Source of the DNA: Cladorrhinum sp. PSN259
Lineage: Eukaryota > Ascomycota > Sordariomycetes > Sordariales > Podosporaceae
NCBI GenBank assembly: GCA_033725935.1
Contig: MU867093.1
Location: 62,001 to 126,000 of the forward strand
Reading direction: 5' to 3'
Length of the DNA: 64,000 bases
Of the stretch, positions 21,373 to 33,489 are shown piece after piece (position 1 is the stretch's first letter; each line of letters begins with the position of its first letter). Both the position numbers and the translations under genes were made by a program. The notes beneath the pieces are model-generated. The model made no database searches and was not told the origin of the DNA. It saw nothing but the letters and a program-made list of their open reading frames with translations.

Positions 21373-24300
21373 TCAGCCGAGCCCCTGGTTCGAAACGATC
21401 CTTCCCAACGGTGTCCGGTCTCTAGGCTTCTCGATCAAGTTCCCGTATCCTTCCAATCCCGCGTTGATGACCCTGGTAATCTCAAACCTATGCTCTCCCG
21501 TAAAAGTCGCAGCCCACAGTCGAACAACCGCACAAGCCAGCTGTCGCAGTTTAGCAGGACTCGTTGAAGACAAGTCGATTGGTTGAGGTTGTTGATGGCC
21601 ACTATGGCTGTTCGATGATCCACCAGCCAATGACGGGTCGATATGATTGACGGGCACAGCAAACTCGGTTTCGTCCAGCATCCGGCGAACCATTCCGAAC
21701 AGACTATTCTCTTCAGCAGAAGGGGGTGGGTCAGCAGGACCGATGGCCGAGAGGGTCAAAAGCCATTTGGACAAAAGGATGGCGCACTCCAGGTTACACA
21801 CTTCAAAAGAGATCAGTCATCTGGTGCCTATAGGGGCAAAAACATGAGAAGGACAAAAAGAAAACTTACAACAATGCTGGATGCTCCACTCCTGAGATTT
21901 TGCCTTGGCGACAAAGTTGACGCCCATCTTTACCAACATGGATAGGGCGTGGATGGCCTGGATGATAGCTCTCCCAAGCAATGGGGTACGGACTAGCAGC
22001 GGGTGATCATTAAATGCCGAGGCTATAATGTCACGGTCGCGAGTTTCTAGGCTATGTTTGGGATTCAGGTCGGTATACAGTCGGATATAAGCCAGTCTTA
22101 TCAGCGCTCCCGAGTTGAACGTAACCTCGCTGGGATGGAATTCGACTGGTTTTGTGTCCATGTGCCGCTCGAACCAAGCCTTCCATTCCCGTAAGGCTTG
22201 GCCGGTTTCCTCAATGAAAATATCTTCCAACTTCAAACCCCCGTGAGTATGGAACGGTGAAATGGTTTGCTTGATCATATAGATCCGTTGAATGAGGGCA
22301 TGAACCAGTACGTAGTATCCAAGCGATGTAAGAGGGAGCGGTGGGCCTTGTGGTGGACGACCGAGTAGTCTTGCAAGCGCGTCTTGAAAAGTGATCTCAA
22401 CAAAAGGGTAAGCTTGTCGGGCCTCCTGCCATTGCCATGCCGTTTCCGCCCTCCATAAACGGGATGGGTTCGGCATCAGGAGATGAATTTCGGACGTCAG
22501 GAGCATCGGCGGGGTGTTGTACGTGATACTGCACAAGTTGAAAAAGCAATAAGCGACAAGTTTGGTGCGTGTGGCGCCTTCAAACCGAATCCATGCCTCC
22601 CAATCGCCTGTTGGTTGATTGGCTTCGGCTACAAGTCCTTCCTCACGGAGCAAGAGTGCAAGCAAGCTTTGCAATGAGAGGGCCTCATGCAGTATCGCCT
22701 TGGCGCCCCAAAGTCCCACAGCAAACAACAGGAGCAAAGCTTGTATGGTTTCGAGTCGCGACTGGGGTGTGTTTGGAGAACTTTAAAGGTTAGAAGTCGA
22801 AAATAAGATGGCTGAAAGAAACTTACTAAGGCTCTCGGTGGGTCTCTTGAGTCATCGGACGGTCTTGGTGAACCGAGGGGAAGGAATGCCGGAACCCAGA
22901 GCTTGGGGATGGCCGAGTCGAATGCGGGCTGTATGCGGAGAGAGTGGGAAGCAACCCATGCACCTCGTGACTGTGTCTGCGGCGTATCTGCTCCATCGCA
23001 ACAGCTTTAGCTGCATACCACAGTCCATGGCTACGGTTTGGCTCGAAGCGGTACTGCGCGCCTACACACATCACGGCCAAGAGCAACTCGGGGGACATAT
23101 CGGTGGGCGATAGAGTCGGCAGGTGAAGGAACGGAAGCGATTCGTGAAAACAGCTAACGTAGCCTTCCAGAAATCGATGCAGAGTATGCCGCGAAGGGAA
23201 AATGAAGTCGCTAGGAGTTACCGACGAGAATTCATCAAAACGGCTCTTGAGGAGGTCGTGGTCAGCTTGAGAGATCATTCTCCAACTAGCAGGTCGTGTT
23301 CCATCCTCATGTGGTCGAGGTCCGCCGTCGGACGGATCGCGAGCATCAGGCTGCACCGATGGAAATCTAGACGGAAATGCCGACGATGGTTTTGAGGGAC
23401 CTCTTCCCATTTCGATACGATTCCACATGCCATAACCATGTTCAGCTTCCAATGACGGGGGCAGGAAATGTGATGGTGGGTAGTCGTCGAGTAGAAAGTT
23501 GTAGTCGGGATCAAAGGCGGAAGCAGATTGGGGCTGCGTAGAATAACCGGTGTTCATCATCACGATATCCTGCTCCCGGCCACCACGGTCTCCGTATGAG
23601 ATGTTATCGTGATAGACCTTGGCGGGTGCCATATTTGGAGGCTGTTGAGCGAGACCTGGCATAGAGGTAGGCTGTAGGTTGTTTACCTCTCCAGCCGAAG
23701 CGAGATGAGTTGCAGCATCTGACAGCAAGTCGAGGTTGCAAGCAGGTGCTCGTGTCGTCAGGCGTGAATCTGGTGGAAGTGAAGAGACTGCGGAATTTTG
23801 CATGGCATCTGACTGATAGTGTGGCGGTGGTGGTGGGCGCTGCTGCAAACCAAGAATCTTGCTGTCGACTTGGTTATCGGAAGGCCCAACTGCCCCGAGG
23901 ATGGCGGCACCGGCCAACGAAGGCTTCCGTGGTCTGTTGACGTTGCCATCCTTATTGCTGCCGTCGTTGAGATGGACGAGCTTCTCATGACGGACGAGTA
24001 GATCACTGATGTTCATGTAAGTGTCTTGGTCTCACCAATGAGGATGTGTTTGCAAAGGGTGTCCTTGATTCAAGGCTGAAGGCATGAAGATATCAACAAG
24101 CCTTTTGCATCAGCATAGAGTGGGGGGAAAGATAAAAGGCCCAAAAGTCCAGAGGACCTTTGGGGGGGAAGGCAGGTGACCTGGGAGAGGACGAAATTGG
24201 AGTTCCAAGGTTGGTAGTGCGGTTGTAAACTCACGCGTGCCGCAACCCAACCCACGCAACCCACGCCAGATAGAGAGAGAGTGCGGGACTGGGAGATGGA

Positions 24301-24636
24301 GGACCCGAGACATGATTGGAATGGAATGGAAGCAAACTCACCGCCGTCCAAAGGTTTTCCCACAGCGATCCCAGTTGCAGGCAAAGGGCTTTTCCTTGGT
24401 ATGGGTTCTCTCATGTCTCTGGACATGTTCCACGCGCCTAATATGACGAGGCAATGTAAGTCAATATGCGACAAACGACTGACAAACGGACTCGAACTCG
24501 GTCATGAAGTGGCTGCTCACCTGAATCTTTTGCTGCAGTATTTGCACGGCAGAGTTTTGGGCTTCTGCTGCCGGGATTCCCCATTCTCATCGGCAGCGCC
24601 AGGGGGTGGCGCCTCGATTGACTGTAGCGGAAGCAT
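21373..24636 (-). CDS. C2H2 zinc-finger transcription factor with Fungal_trans domain
   Basis: Five exons on the minus strand: 24636-24521, 24437-24342, 24005-22827, 22780-21870, 21800-21373; 909 aa. The chosen ATG at 24636 gives MLPLQSIEAPPPG just before the fingers; an in-frame ATG at 24786 would add 50 low-complexity residues. Finger 1 is C31-C34-H47-H51 (LPCKYCSKRFRRVEHVQRH) and finger 2 C59-C64-H77-H82 (FACNWDRCGKTFGRRDLL); each finger is interrupted by an intron, and splicing restores exact C2H2 spacing. After a disordered linker, about 340-700 is a fungal-specific regulatory domain (RFLEGYVSCFHESLPFLHLP, LLAVMCVGAQYRF, IQALLLLFAVGLWGAKAI). This combination is a nuclear DNA-binding regulator class that includes AmdX-like proteins; the target pathway is unknown. 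Intron 2 is long (336 nt) and intron 3 short (46 nt) with a clear CTAAC branch site. The 3' end is the least certain part. Confidence 0.87.
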
Positions 24637-27600
24637 CGCGCAATTGGGGGTATCTTGTACGGCAATGGTACTGATACTGTATGTACAAGTGTGTGGGGGG
24701 GAAGGGGAAGAAAAGGGGGATAGGGGAGACGGTGGGAAAGGGTAGGGAGGGGAGGAGGAGCGGAGGTCCTGGGAGAGGGGACACACAGGGAGAGCAAAGT
24801 GGAAGATAGGGGGAGGAAGGCGGCCAAATAGACGGCGAGAAGACGCCCGGGCAATACACTACCCAGGCGATATATTTGCGGGGGTTGCGTGATGCTGTGT
24901 AGTCCCTTTTTGTCTTTGATAGGCGGTAGGCTGAATCAAGAAGTTCAAATCATGCAACTGGATGTGGTGTTATAATTATTCAGCCCTGGTTGGCCTCCTT
25001 TCAAGGTTCCCTTTCCCCTGAAGGCTGGGGCGGGCTGGATATCGATACCCCCTCGTCCCTCGTCCAGTTGCGCACTCATGCAGACACACACACTATGGCG
25101 TCGTCGTGTTACGCCTTGTCAGTTTTCAAGTGGCTGGCCTCCTTTCGTCCATCCATGAACAAATTGCGTGGTTCAGGCGCTGGCTGTACCAAGGACTTTT
25201 TCCCAACCAATGTTTCTTTGCAGGCGGATGGGGCCGGGGCAATTGGGAATTATCGGGTGCTGACGGTCAATGACACAAGGTGTGGTATGGGAGGGTTGAT
25301 TTCTGGGGTTCGTGGCGCCGACGAAGGGCTCTTGGGGAGAGTGTAAAAGCTGCGGAGCGTACTCAATTGGATAAATTGCAACTGCATGCAGGCGGGTGTA
25401 TCCACATGCCGCGTGAGAAGGAAGCCGCGCAGAATATTCCAATAGTTCCCAGCACCTCAAAATGTGATAAGAAGATCTGGAGGGGAGGGGAGGGAGAGCA
25501 GCGGGAGAGGGGAAACGGGAGCGGAGAAGAGGGGATGACAAGCGATTTGACAGCCAGCCAACCGACAATTCTCTCTCTTGACAAGAGACGGGCAAGGGCA
25601 GCAGCGCAAATCAGGAACAAGCGGTGCTGGTGGTGCGGGCGACCGGTGGCGTTCAAAAAAACGCGGAGGCGGGGAAAAAGAGGAGACTCGGTACTCGGAA
25701 GAAATGGGGGAAGAGGAGAAAGTGTAAAAGTGGGAGCGGAGAATCGGTGCGCGAGCAGCTTCCCTTTTGCTTGAACAAGCAAGGGTTGTTCCCGAACTCG
25801 AAGTTATGTTACAGCGCATGGACCATCGTGGAACACCTTCAAAACGAAAAGTCCACCAGGTCCGCGCACCTGCATTTATCAGTGGACATATAATCCGTGG
25901 GTGAAAGATGCCTCCAGGTACCTTGTCTACTTCCAAGTTTGTTCCCTGCAAAAACTCGACTAGAGCCGACCGCGCGACTTCCTTCCAGTTCATTCAGAAA
26001 AAACATGGAGAATTTTAGTTTAACTTTCCGGTTCAGCCCCCTGGAGCTGCCATCCATGGTGAGGTGAATGCGGGGCTCCTCCTTCTTTCGGCCATTCCTT
26101 CTCCAGTTCCCCGGCCTCCCCACTCTGGGCAGCCACCGCCCCCACCCTGAACCCAGTCTTGTCTGGATGTCGCTGAGGGGTTTGCCAATTTCATTGAATT
26201 TTGTCTCTTCTTCAAGTTTTCTCTTTGGGGATTTGCGACAATTTTCGATTTTCATTTTTTTTTTCACGGCTGCTCCCACGCTTTTCAAGTCGAGGAAACC
26301 TCAAATCAATCACACAGCATCTTTATCGATCTGACATCGGGATTACCGTTCGATAATGCCATGGGACCGACAGACCATCTCCGCACCGCTCGAACCCGGC
26401 TTTCTCATCCCCCCACTGAGTCCTCAAGTCATTGCCGGAAAGCCTCTCTGGGAATCTTGAGGCATACACATGTCAAAATCACAATGAAGGAGCCATAATC
26501 AAGTTCCGTTACACGCCAACCTCGAAACCCTATCTCAGATCCTCAGATCGTCCCTCTCGGAGCTGCGGCGCATCTTCGCGTTACACTAGAAAGCGGGGTG
26601 CATTCTTTTGTGCGCGCATCCCCAACACCATCTCAACAATGTCACGGAACCGAGGAGGCCTTCTGTCTCCATATTTGGGTCTTTAAAAGTATACAGCCAT
26701 CCCGCCCATCCATCTGCTTGAAAGGGAAAGCCGACCAGCCCATCACGCAGACTCGCAATCGACCATATCACAATTTTGAGTCGTCATCAACAAGAACCGC
26801 CATCCTCGGAACCACATCTGGTCACTCATGTTTCATGCCACCGCACATGGCATTGTTATCGCGCATGCTCCCGACGTCAGTGACCGGATGGACCTGTAGC
26901 ATTTGCATGTGTGTGTGGAGAGATGGGAGCGACCAACTTGGAGAACTGGTTAGGAACACCCTAGTTCGGGCGGGGGAGGGTGGTCCCCCGCAAATCCCGA
27001 AAATGCGGAGAACGGGAATGAAGCAGGGGTTTTTGTATGGGGAAACCAAGGATTTCCGTCTGCGGCCATCTTAGCAACTGGGAAAGTTGACGGAACGTCC
27101 GATACCGTTGCTCAATCTCGTCTCGTGTCAGTTTATTGCTCTTACGTTGCCAAAGGCCTAGAACAACCGGGTGCTTTATTTCTGCACGAGTGGCGGGCGC
27201 GCAACAAAACTCTTCCGGTCTGTTGGGACCATCATCAATGTCGCTGTCCTGGGCCGAGCCGGAATACTGACGGTGCAACCTCCAATATGCTGTGATATAT
27301 ATCTGGCTTGGACAGGATGGAGAGAAGTTGCCCGATGTCAACATCTCGCGTGGGAATATCTTGGCCGGCAGCACACATTGAGCCTACTGCCGCACCCCAA
27401 TATGGTGTCAACACGTTCTAAATAGGCAAAATTCATTCGACCAAGGAGCCTGACGCTTGCCTGCCGCGGCCACTGATGTCGCCCTTTCGCAAAGGTATAG
27501 GAACTACAAGGACAAAACACTCCTCCAAAGGTTTGCGGTTCCATTCGCGGGGTCGGTATCGGTCATTTTGCTTCAGCCCACTCGGGCACTCGGCACTCAG

Positions 27601-29522
27601 TTCTGAGAGCAGCATGACTCTGCAGCATTTCCTCCACTATGGGATAAGCGATAACTACCGGTCGTCGATATCATTGAGTACTACACCAACTCGAACGCAA
27701 TGACCCATTTTCCCCTCTTGTATAAATGACAAGAACCCGCATTTGGATGTTTACACTCGTCACGCGGTGGGCTCAATATCTAACAGCGCCAGTAACATCG
27801 CAAACCCTGTCCGAGTTCGGATGGAAAAAAGGAGAATTGATGATGTTTGAGATTGCCTCTTCAAGACGTAGGGACCCGCGGTGTCCAGGTTGAAGGACCT
27901 TTCTTCCCTATTTCTTAAGCTTCTGGCTCAAGTGATATTTTGATCTTCATGAGACGAGTCACACTTTCCTTTGGCATGTCGGCGTCTGGAAGCACTATGT
28001 GGATGACGTGATCAGAAGGGACTGTTGTGGTACGTCACAGTGGGTAATGCCAGTTCAAGTGAGTGCAGCTAGGTCAGATACGCTCCAGAAACGATTCTAT
28101 GCAAAAGCAAAGATTAGGCAAGTCAGTTGGGCTGCGAGACGCGAGGGGAGATGCCATCAGTCGCAGCTATCACGCTCAGATTGCTTCTCTCAGTGTAACA
28201 ATGCTGACTGAGCTACTTTCTTGTCTTCCTTCTGTCGTACCGAGCAGGATTGCCGAAGCGTAAGGTTACTATGGACATGTGGTGTTCAAAACCAGGACAG
28301 TAAACGTAACAAAAAGAGGCGATAGGATGCTCACAATGAAAAGTTCTCTGGTAGACCAGGCGGAGATCTGGGGATGGATGACCCAATGGTCACCAGGCGG
28401 CTTTGGCTGGTAGCATCCGGCCTTATTTCATGCATCTACGCAACATCTCTGATCTAGCAGTTCGGCCGGGCCAGCGAATCAGATGTCGCGGGCCGAGCCA
28501 GGGGCACGACTGACCCCTTCATCTACGTGAATCCTCCTTTCTCTCAACCCCAGACTATTCGCTTGTTTCCGCTTCTTCCCGCGTCTTGTCTTGGGACTCC
28601 CAGCGCAAAACAAATATCTTGATGGTGCACAGGTCTTGATCACGAACCACCGCCAGAGAGTCCACCTGCTCCAACTTTATGCTGCTCCCAAGCCCTCTAA
28701 AGAGATATGTCATCTTTGATCCACACTGATGGTGCGGCAGTGTGCTCACGCGGTAGGCTCCGAACCTTGGGAGCGGAGCCGGGTAACGGTTCGGATCATG
28801 GCGATGGAGGTCCCGCCAATTAGTCGCCCGGTCTCTTGGTGTCACGGTCTACTCGGTCAACGAATCGTAGCAAGCCGAACTCTCTCCTTCCTTTTCTTGG
28901 TGGAGCCACCCGGCCGGCTCAACCTCCCAAATCAGACATCATCATCTCCCCCCGTCCGGGTTGATGCTTGTTTTTCTTCGTTTGACGGGACCCATGAGCC
29001 GCAACAACCGCCTGTCACGATGAAATTCGGGCCTTTGGTCACCCTTGAACCCTCACCTGATGGTTGGAACTTTCGACCTGGCTTGAAAAATGAATGTTAT
29101 TGTTACATATACCAGGGGATGGAGGAGGGGGGAGTTGAGAGAATGGAACTTTCGGCCACGTGCGATAGTTGGAATGTTGTCTCTGTTGCCCTCCCATCTC
29201 CTTCCCCCCTGGGCTCAGACTCAGGCAACAGGATTCTTTGGTGCATCATGTTATGAAAGGCTATGTTTCGTTTCTTCTTTTTCCCGGAAAATCTTTGCCA
29301 CTGCGTATGTCTCTGTTTCACGGGGCGTGATGGTTTTCTGAAGCTATATAATTACCCCTTACAGCCGACCCGTTTTCCAAAATAATGCGAAACAAGGCTT
29401 TGTCTCTTTAGACTTTTTCCTCACTTTCACCTTGTCCGGCAAGACAAGCTTGTCTCTTGTTTGTCCGAAAACTCTGTTTCTGTCCGTCAGGTTGTGTGGC
29501 TGAACCGACTGCGTCGATAACC
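24637..29522. other. Gene-free 4.9 kb between C2H2 regulator and GH55 glucanase
   Basis: The two flanking genes point outward, so this holds both promoters. Next to the regulator, 24640-26300 is marked by strand-biased tracts (purine-rich on plus near 24690-24790 and 25480-25530), which read as C/T-rich leader on the minus strand. Short ORFs up to 178 codons exist on both strands, but none shows a domain, signal peptide or consistent splice structure. I see no gene. Confidence 0.5.
29345..29351 (+). promoter_or_regulatory. TATA-like box upstream of GH55 gene
   Basis: TATATAA about 175 bases upstream of the ATG at 29523, followed by a pyrimidine-rich leader (CTTTGTCTCTTT, CTTTTTCCTC). Position and sequence fit a core promoter of a regulated secreted-enzyme gene; not tested. 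Confidence 0.35.
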
Positions 29523-32127
29523 ATGCGGTTTAGTGCGCTGTTGCTGGCTGCTGCCAGTATTGCGTCAACCGTACAAGCATACTGGCTTGGGGATATCCCT
29601 CGTGAGAGCTTCACTTTAGTCTTTTTAGTTGTTCATAACTGACTGGAGATAGATAGAGGATTGGCCCCGTTTGCTGGGTCCAATTATCCAGTGTTTCGCA
29701 ATGTGAGGGACTATGGAGCGAGGGGTGAGTGAAGCCCAGTCAAGCTAGCCTGGTCTTGATGAGAATGAAGGACTAACATGCCATAGGTGATGGTGTCACG
29801 GACGATACAGCTGCCATCAATGCCGCTATCAATGCTGGCAACCCTTGCAACAGGGGCTGTGTAAGTCAAACATCAGTTCGTTAGGGGCGAGACCCATACT
29901 GATTCACTCTCTAGGCATCAACAACCACAACTCCAGCTCTTGTCTATTTTCCAGCTGGTACATATCTGATCTCATCCTCCATTCTTCCCGCATACTTCAC
30001 TCATCTCGTTGGTGATGCCTCCTCGCCTCCAACGCTCAAGGCGACAGCCAACTTTGCTGGCTTCGGTCTCATTGATGGCAACCCCTATTACAGCCCAGTG
30101 CTGAACTGGAAAGCCGTCAATGTCTTTTTCCGTCAAGTCCGCAACTTTGTTCTTGATACAACTGCAATTCCTCCCGCAACGGCGGCAACAGGCATGCATT
30201 GGCCCACTTCTCAAGCGACAAGCTTGCAGAACATTGTTTTCAACATGCCTGCCACACCAGACGTTGTCCACGTTGGCTTGTTCATTGAGGAAGGCAGCGG
30301 CGGCTTCATTACAGATCTCACGTTCAACGGCGGTGCGACAGGCGCCAGCATGGGCAATCAGCAGTATACCATGAGGAATCTCAAGTTCAATAACTGCAAG
30401 ACTGGTATGTATTTAGTGGCCCCCTTGATTCAGGATGAGTGGTGACTAACATTCCATCCAAGCCATCATCCAACTTTGGAATTGGGGTTGGACATATCAT
30501 GGTCTTTCTATCAACAACTGCCAAGTCGGTATTGATATTTCGGCGGGCGGTTCAAGCAAGATCGAGACCGGCTCCATCACCGTGTTTGACAGCACCTTTA
30601 CCAATGTTCCCATCGGCATCAAGACGGCATGGACGACGACCTCTAACCCCGCTACAGCCGGCAGCTTGATTCTTGAGAACATCGCTGTCAATAACGTCCA
30701 GGTGGTGGTCCAGGGCCCCAACGGTAACACCCTCGCCGGAGGTCTCGGCTCTTCTGTCATAGCAGCTTGGGGTAACGGGCACAGCTACTCCGGCAGCTCC
30801 CCCTCCGGTCCAACCAAGTTCAGCGGTTCGATCGCTCCCAACCCTCGGCCGGCATCTCTTCTTGCCTCCGATGGAAGATACTACACCCGCTCCAAGCCAC
30901 AATATGAGAGCCTCCCCGCATCATCTTTCCTCTCAGTCCGGAACTTCGGTGCCAGAGGCGACGCAGCCACAGATGACACCGCTGCCATTCAATCAGCCAT
31001 CGACAATGCGGTCGCCCAAGGCAAGATCCTCTTCATCGACCACGGTCTCTACCGCGTCACCCGCACCATCCGCATCCCACCCGGCGCCAAGATAGTGGGC
31101 GAAGCATACCCCGTCATCCTCTCGGCCGGCGCCTTCTTCAACGACATCAACAACCCAAGACCCGTCGTCCAAGTCGGCAGCGTCTCCGGTCAGGCAGGCT
31201 ACGTCGAACTGAGCGACTTTATCGTCTCGACTCAAAACGTCCAAGCAGGCGCAATCTGCATCGAGTGGAACCTCGCCACCAGCGGCACCCCCAGCGGCAT
31301 GTGGGACGTCCACGTCCGCATCGGAGGCTTCGCAGGCACGCAGCAGCAGCTCCCTCAGTGCCCCAAGACACCCGGTAACCCAACCGTCAATCCCAACTGC
31401 ATCGTAGCGTACATGGCCATGCATGTCACCAAACAGGCTGCGGGGCTGTACATGGAGAACGTATGGCTCTGGACGGCCGATCACGACATTGAGGATGGGC
31501 AAAACACTCAAATAACCATTTACTCTGGTCGCGGCTTACGTGAGTTATCCTTTTCTTTACTACCATTATTTTTACTCTACGTTTTCTAACTTTTGTACGT
31601 CAGTAATCGAATCCCAATCCGGTCCGCTCTGGCTGTGGGGAACCGGCTCCGAGCACCACGTCTTGTACCAGTACCAGCTCACTTCGGCTCAAAACGTGTT
31701 CATGGGGCAGATCCAGACCGAGACGCCCTACTTCAGCCCCTCTCCCAACGCTCTGGTCCCTTTTCCTCCAAACCCTGCCTTGTCCGACCCCGATTTCCGC
31801 GCCGCTTGCGCCGGGTCGTCGGGACCGAACTGTGCAACGGCCTGGGGACTCCGGGTCGTCAACTCCAAGAACGTGCTGGTCTACGGCGCTGGCCTCTACT
31901 CGTTTTTTAATGATTACAGCACCTCCTGCTCGACGTTTGATGCGGGCCAGGTGTGTCAGCAGCGGATCACGAGCATTGAAGGCCCGGGAACGCAGAACGT
32001 GAACCTGTACAACTTGAACACCATCGGGACGAGAGAAATGTTGAACAGGGACGGGAACAGGATTGCTTGGTTTGCGGACGGAAGGAATACCTTTGCCAGT
32101 AACTTGGCGGTTTATAAAAGTGGGTAG
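29523..32127 (+). CDS. Secreted exo-beta-1,3-glucanase, glycoside hydrolase family 55
   Basis: Six exons: 29523-29601, 29653-29724, 29787-29860, 29915-30404, 30463-31539, 31604-32127; 771 aa, the usual GH55 length. Residues 1-19 are a signal peptide (MRFSALLLAAASIASTVQA, then YWLGDIP). The mature enzyme has the family's two right-handed beta-helix modules, each opening with a pectate-lyase-like strand: VFRNVRDYGARGDG at about 43 and FLSVRNFGARGDA at about 394. Further family stretches are IIQLWNWGWTYHG, GLYMENVWLWTADHD and GPLWLWGTGSEHH; the Glu of SEHH (about residue 614) is where I would place the catalytic acid, by recollection of family members. GH55 enzymes release glucose from the non-reducing end of beta-1,3-glucans such as laminarin or cell walls. 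Intron 1 uses the first of two close AG acceptors (29651-29652), because the second breaks frame. Confidence 0.95.
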
Positions 32128-32778
32128 ATAGAATGAATGGGATATACTTCTGGGGTTTAGATTTGATGTGTGTGTGTGTGTGTGTGGGATCGATGGGAGA
32201 TGCTTAAGGGTGGGGGTGGGGGTGAAGGGGGGAGGCATTCGGGGGAAATATAGCGTGTATATATCTGGATATCAGGTGGTGTGAAAGTTGGGATATATCA
32301 TTACAAATCCCGATTTTTGATATTCTTCCTGCGAATTTTCGTGGATGTTGTCATTGATACATATATTGTTAGAGGTTCAGGGGACACAATAATTAGTTTT
32401 ATTTTGGGAGTTTTTTGACCGTCAGTGTAAGTTCTCGAACATTTCATCAGACCACTGTGACGGTTTCCATTTCACATTCTCCAAATCACCCGTCAATACC
32501 ATACATCTAAGCTCGTGTCACTTTCCCCTTTTGCGATGATGCCCTCTTTGCGACCTCACACCTGCCGCAACATGATCTAGGAAGCATGCCCTTGTACAAG
32601 CCTCTGTGTACGTATGATTAACAGACCAAGCCGCCTGTATTCTTGAGCCTTGTCACCCTGAGATGAGTAGTCGACCAGAGAAATTAGGAGCACGTTGAGA
32701 GTTTGGGTATTTGGAACTGGGAAGCACCAGAATATCCTGCGCCTGGCAGTCTTCCTGGACTCATAGTCATGTACAATA
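32128..32778. other. Intergenic: GH55 3' flank
   Basis: No gene. A TG dinucleotide run lies at about 32166-32186, followed by a G-rich patch (GGGTGGGGGTGGGGGTGAAG) at 32208-32230. The MITE starts at 32779. Confidence 0.55.
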
Positions 32779-33080
32779 TAATGCTTAAATGTTTGTTAGC
32801 GCGGTACACGCCCAATTCACACTTTCCTATGCCTATTTCACTTATGTATACGCCTATTCAGCTTCTATTAACGCATTCCTGCCTCCTTTCTACGCCTGTT
32901 CGGCTTCTGTTGATGCATTCCTGACTCCTTTCTACGCATGCTAAATATTCCACTACGTACTATCTTTTAACTTGCGATTTTCTAATACCTTACGGTTTGT
33001 ATTTTTGATTGACCTCTGTACCTTATTTCTGTCCTTGGTTTTATGGGGCATGCATCGAGCTAACAAACATTTAAGCATTA
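32779..33080. mobile_element. MITE copy 2, perfect 20-bp terminal inverted repeats, TA flanks
   Basis: A 298-bp element (32781-33078) bounded by TA on both sides. The left end ATGCTTAAATGTTTGTTAGC is the exact reverse complement of the right end at 33059-33078, and a weaker match continues inward to about 33 bp. The interior holds two adjacent roughly 42-bp direct repeats, ACGCCT(A/G)TTC(A/G)GCTTCT and onward to CTCCTTTCT. There is no ORF of transposase type. The element matches the decayed copy at 11514-11806. TA flanks and short TIRs fit a non-autonomous Tc1/mariner-like element; the superfamily is inference. Confidence 0.88.
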
Positions 33081-33489
33081 GATTGTAGAAGCCCTCTTCT
33101 TTTCGCTCTCGGCCACCCCGACATCTGTGATGTTGACGAGACGGGCTTGATCGGGTTGCAAGGCAGAACATCCGCAAAGTCCACTAATAGACCTGGTAGA
33201 AGGTAGCCAATCTTAAACCCATCATCTTCGGTAGATATTTTCAAGGCTTGGTCTTCCTGCCGGGGTATACCATTCTCAGGGGGGGGGGGGGGGGATATTT
33301 GCATGTACGGAGCTTAGGTTTGTAGTCCCGCCAGTGACAGTGCTGTTTGGCAATTGAAGATGGAGACTTTTGCAGTCATGCTCAGTCTGCAGAACTTTAG
33401 CCATTCCATAGCGGTCTCGACAGTCTGACAGGAGGAAGTGTCAGACAGCGTCTTCTTGGTTGACATTTTGGATCGTTGATCTGCTTCGT
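33081..33489. other. Intergenic between MITE copy 2 and PhyH gene, with 16-G run
   Basis: No gene. A homopolymer of 16 G lies at 33279-33294. The remainder is probably the 3' flank of the minus-strand dioxygenase gene. Confidence 0.5.

Noticed and set aside
24637..24786. Upstream in-frame ATG (24786) as start of the C2H2 regulator
   Set aside because: It would add 50 Pro/Ser-rich residues from a C/T-rich leader-like stretch; the ATG at 24636 lies directly before the fingers.
28729..29256. 175-aa plus-strand ORF upstream of GH55
   Set aside because: No signal peptide, domain or conserved composition; it lies in the probable promoter of the glucanase gene.
30582..31589. GH55 frame read through the last intron
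   Set aside because: Read-through ends in a stop after non-family residues; splicing at 31540-31603 restores the family sequence to the true C-terminus.
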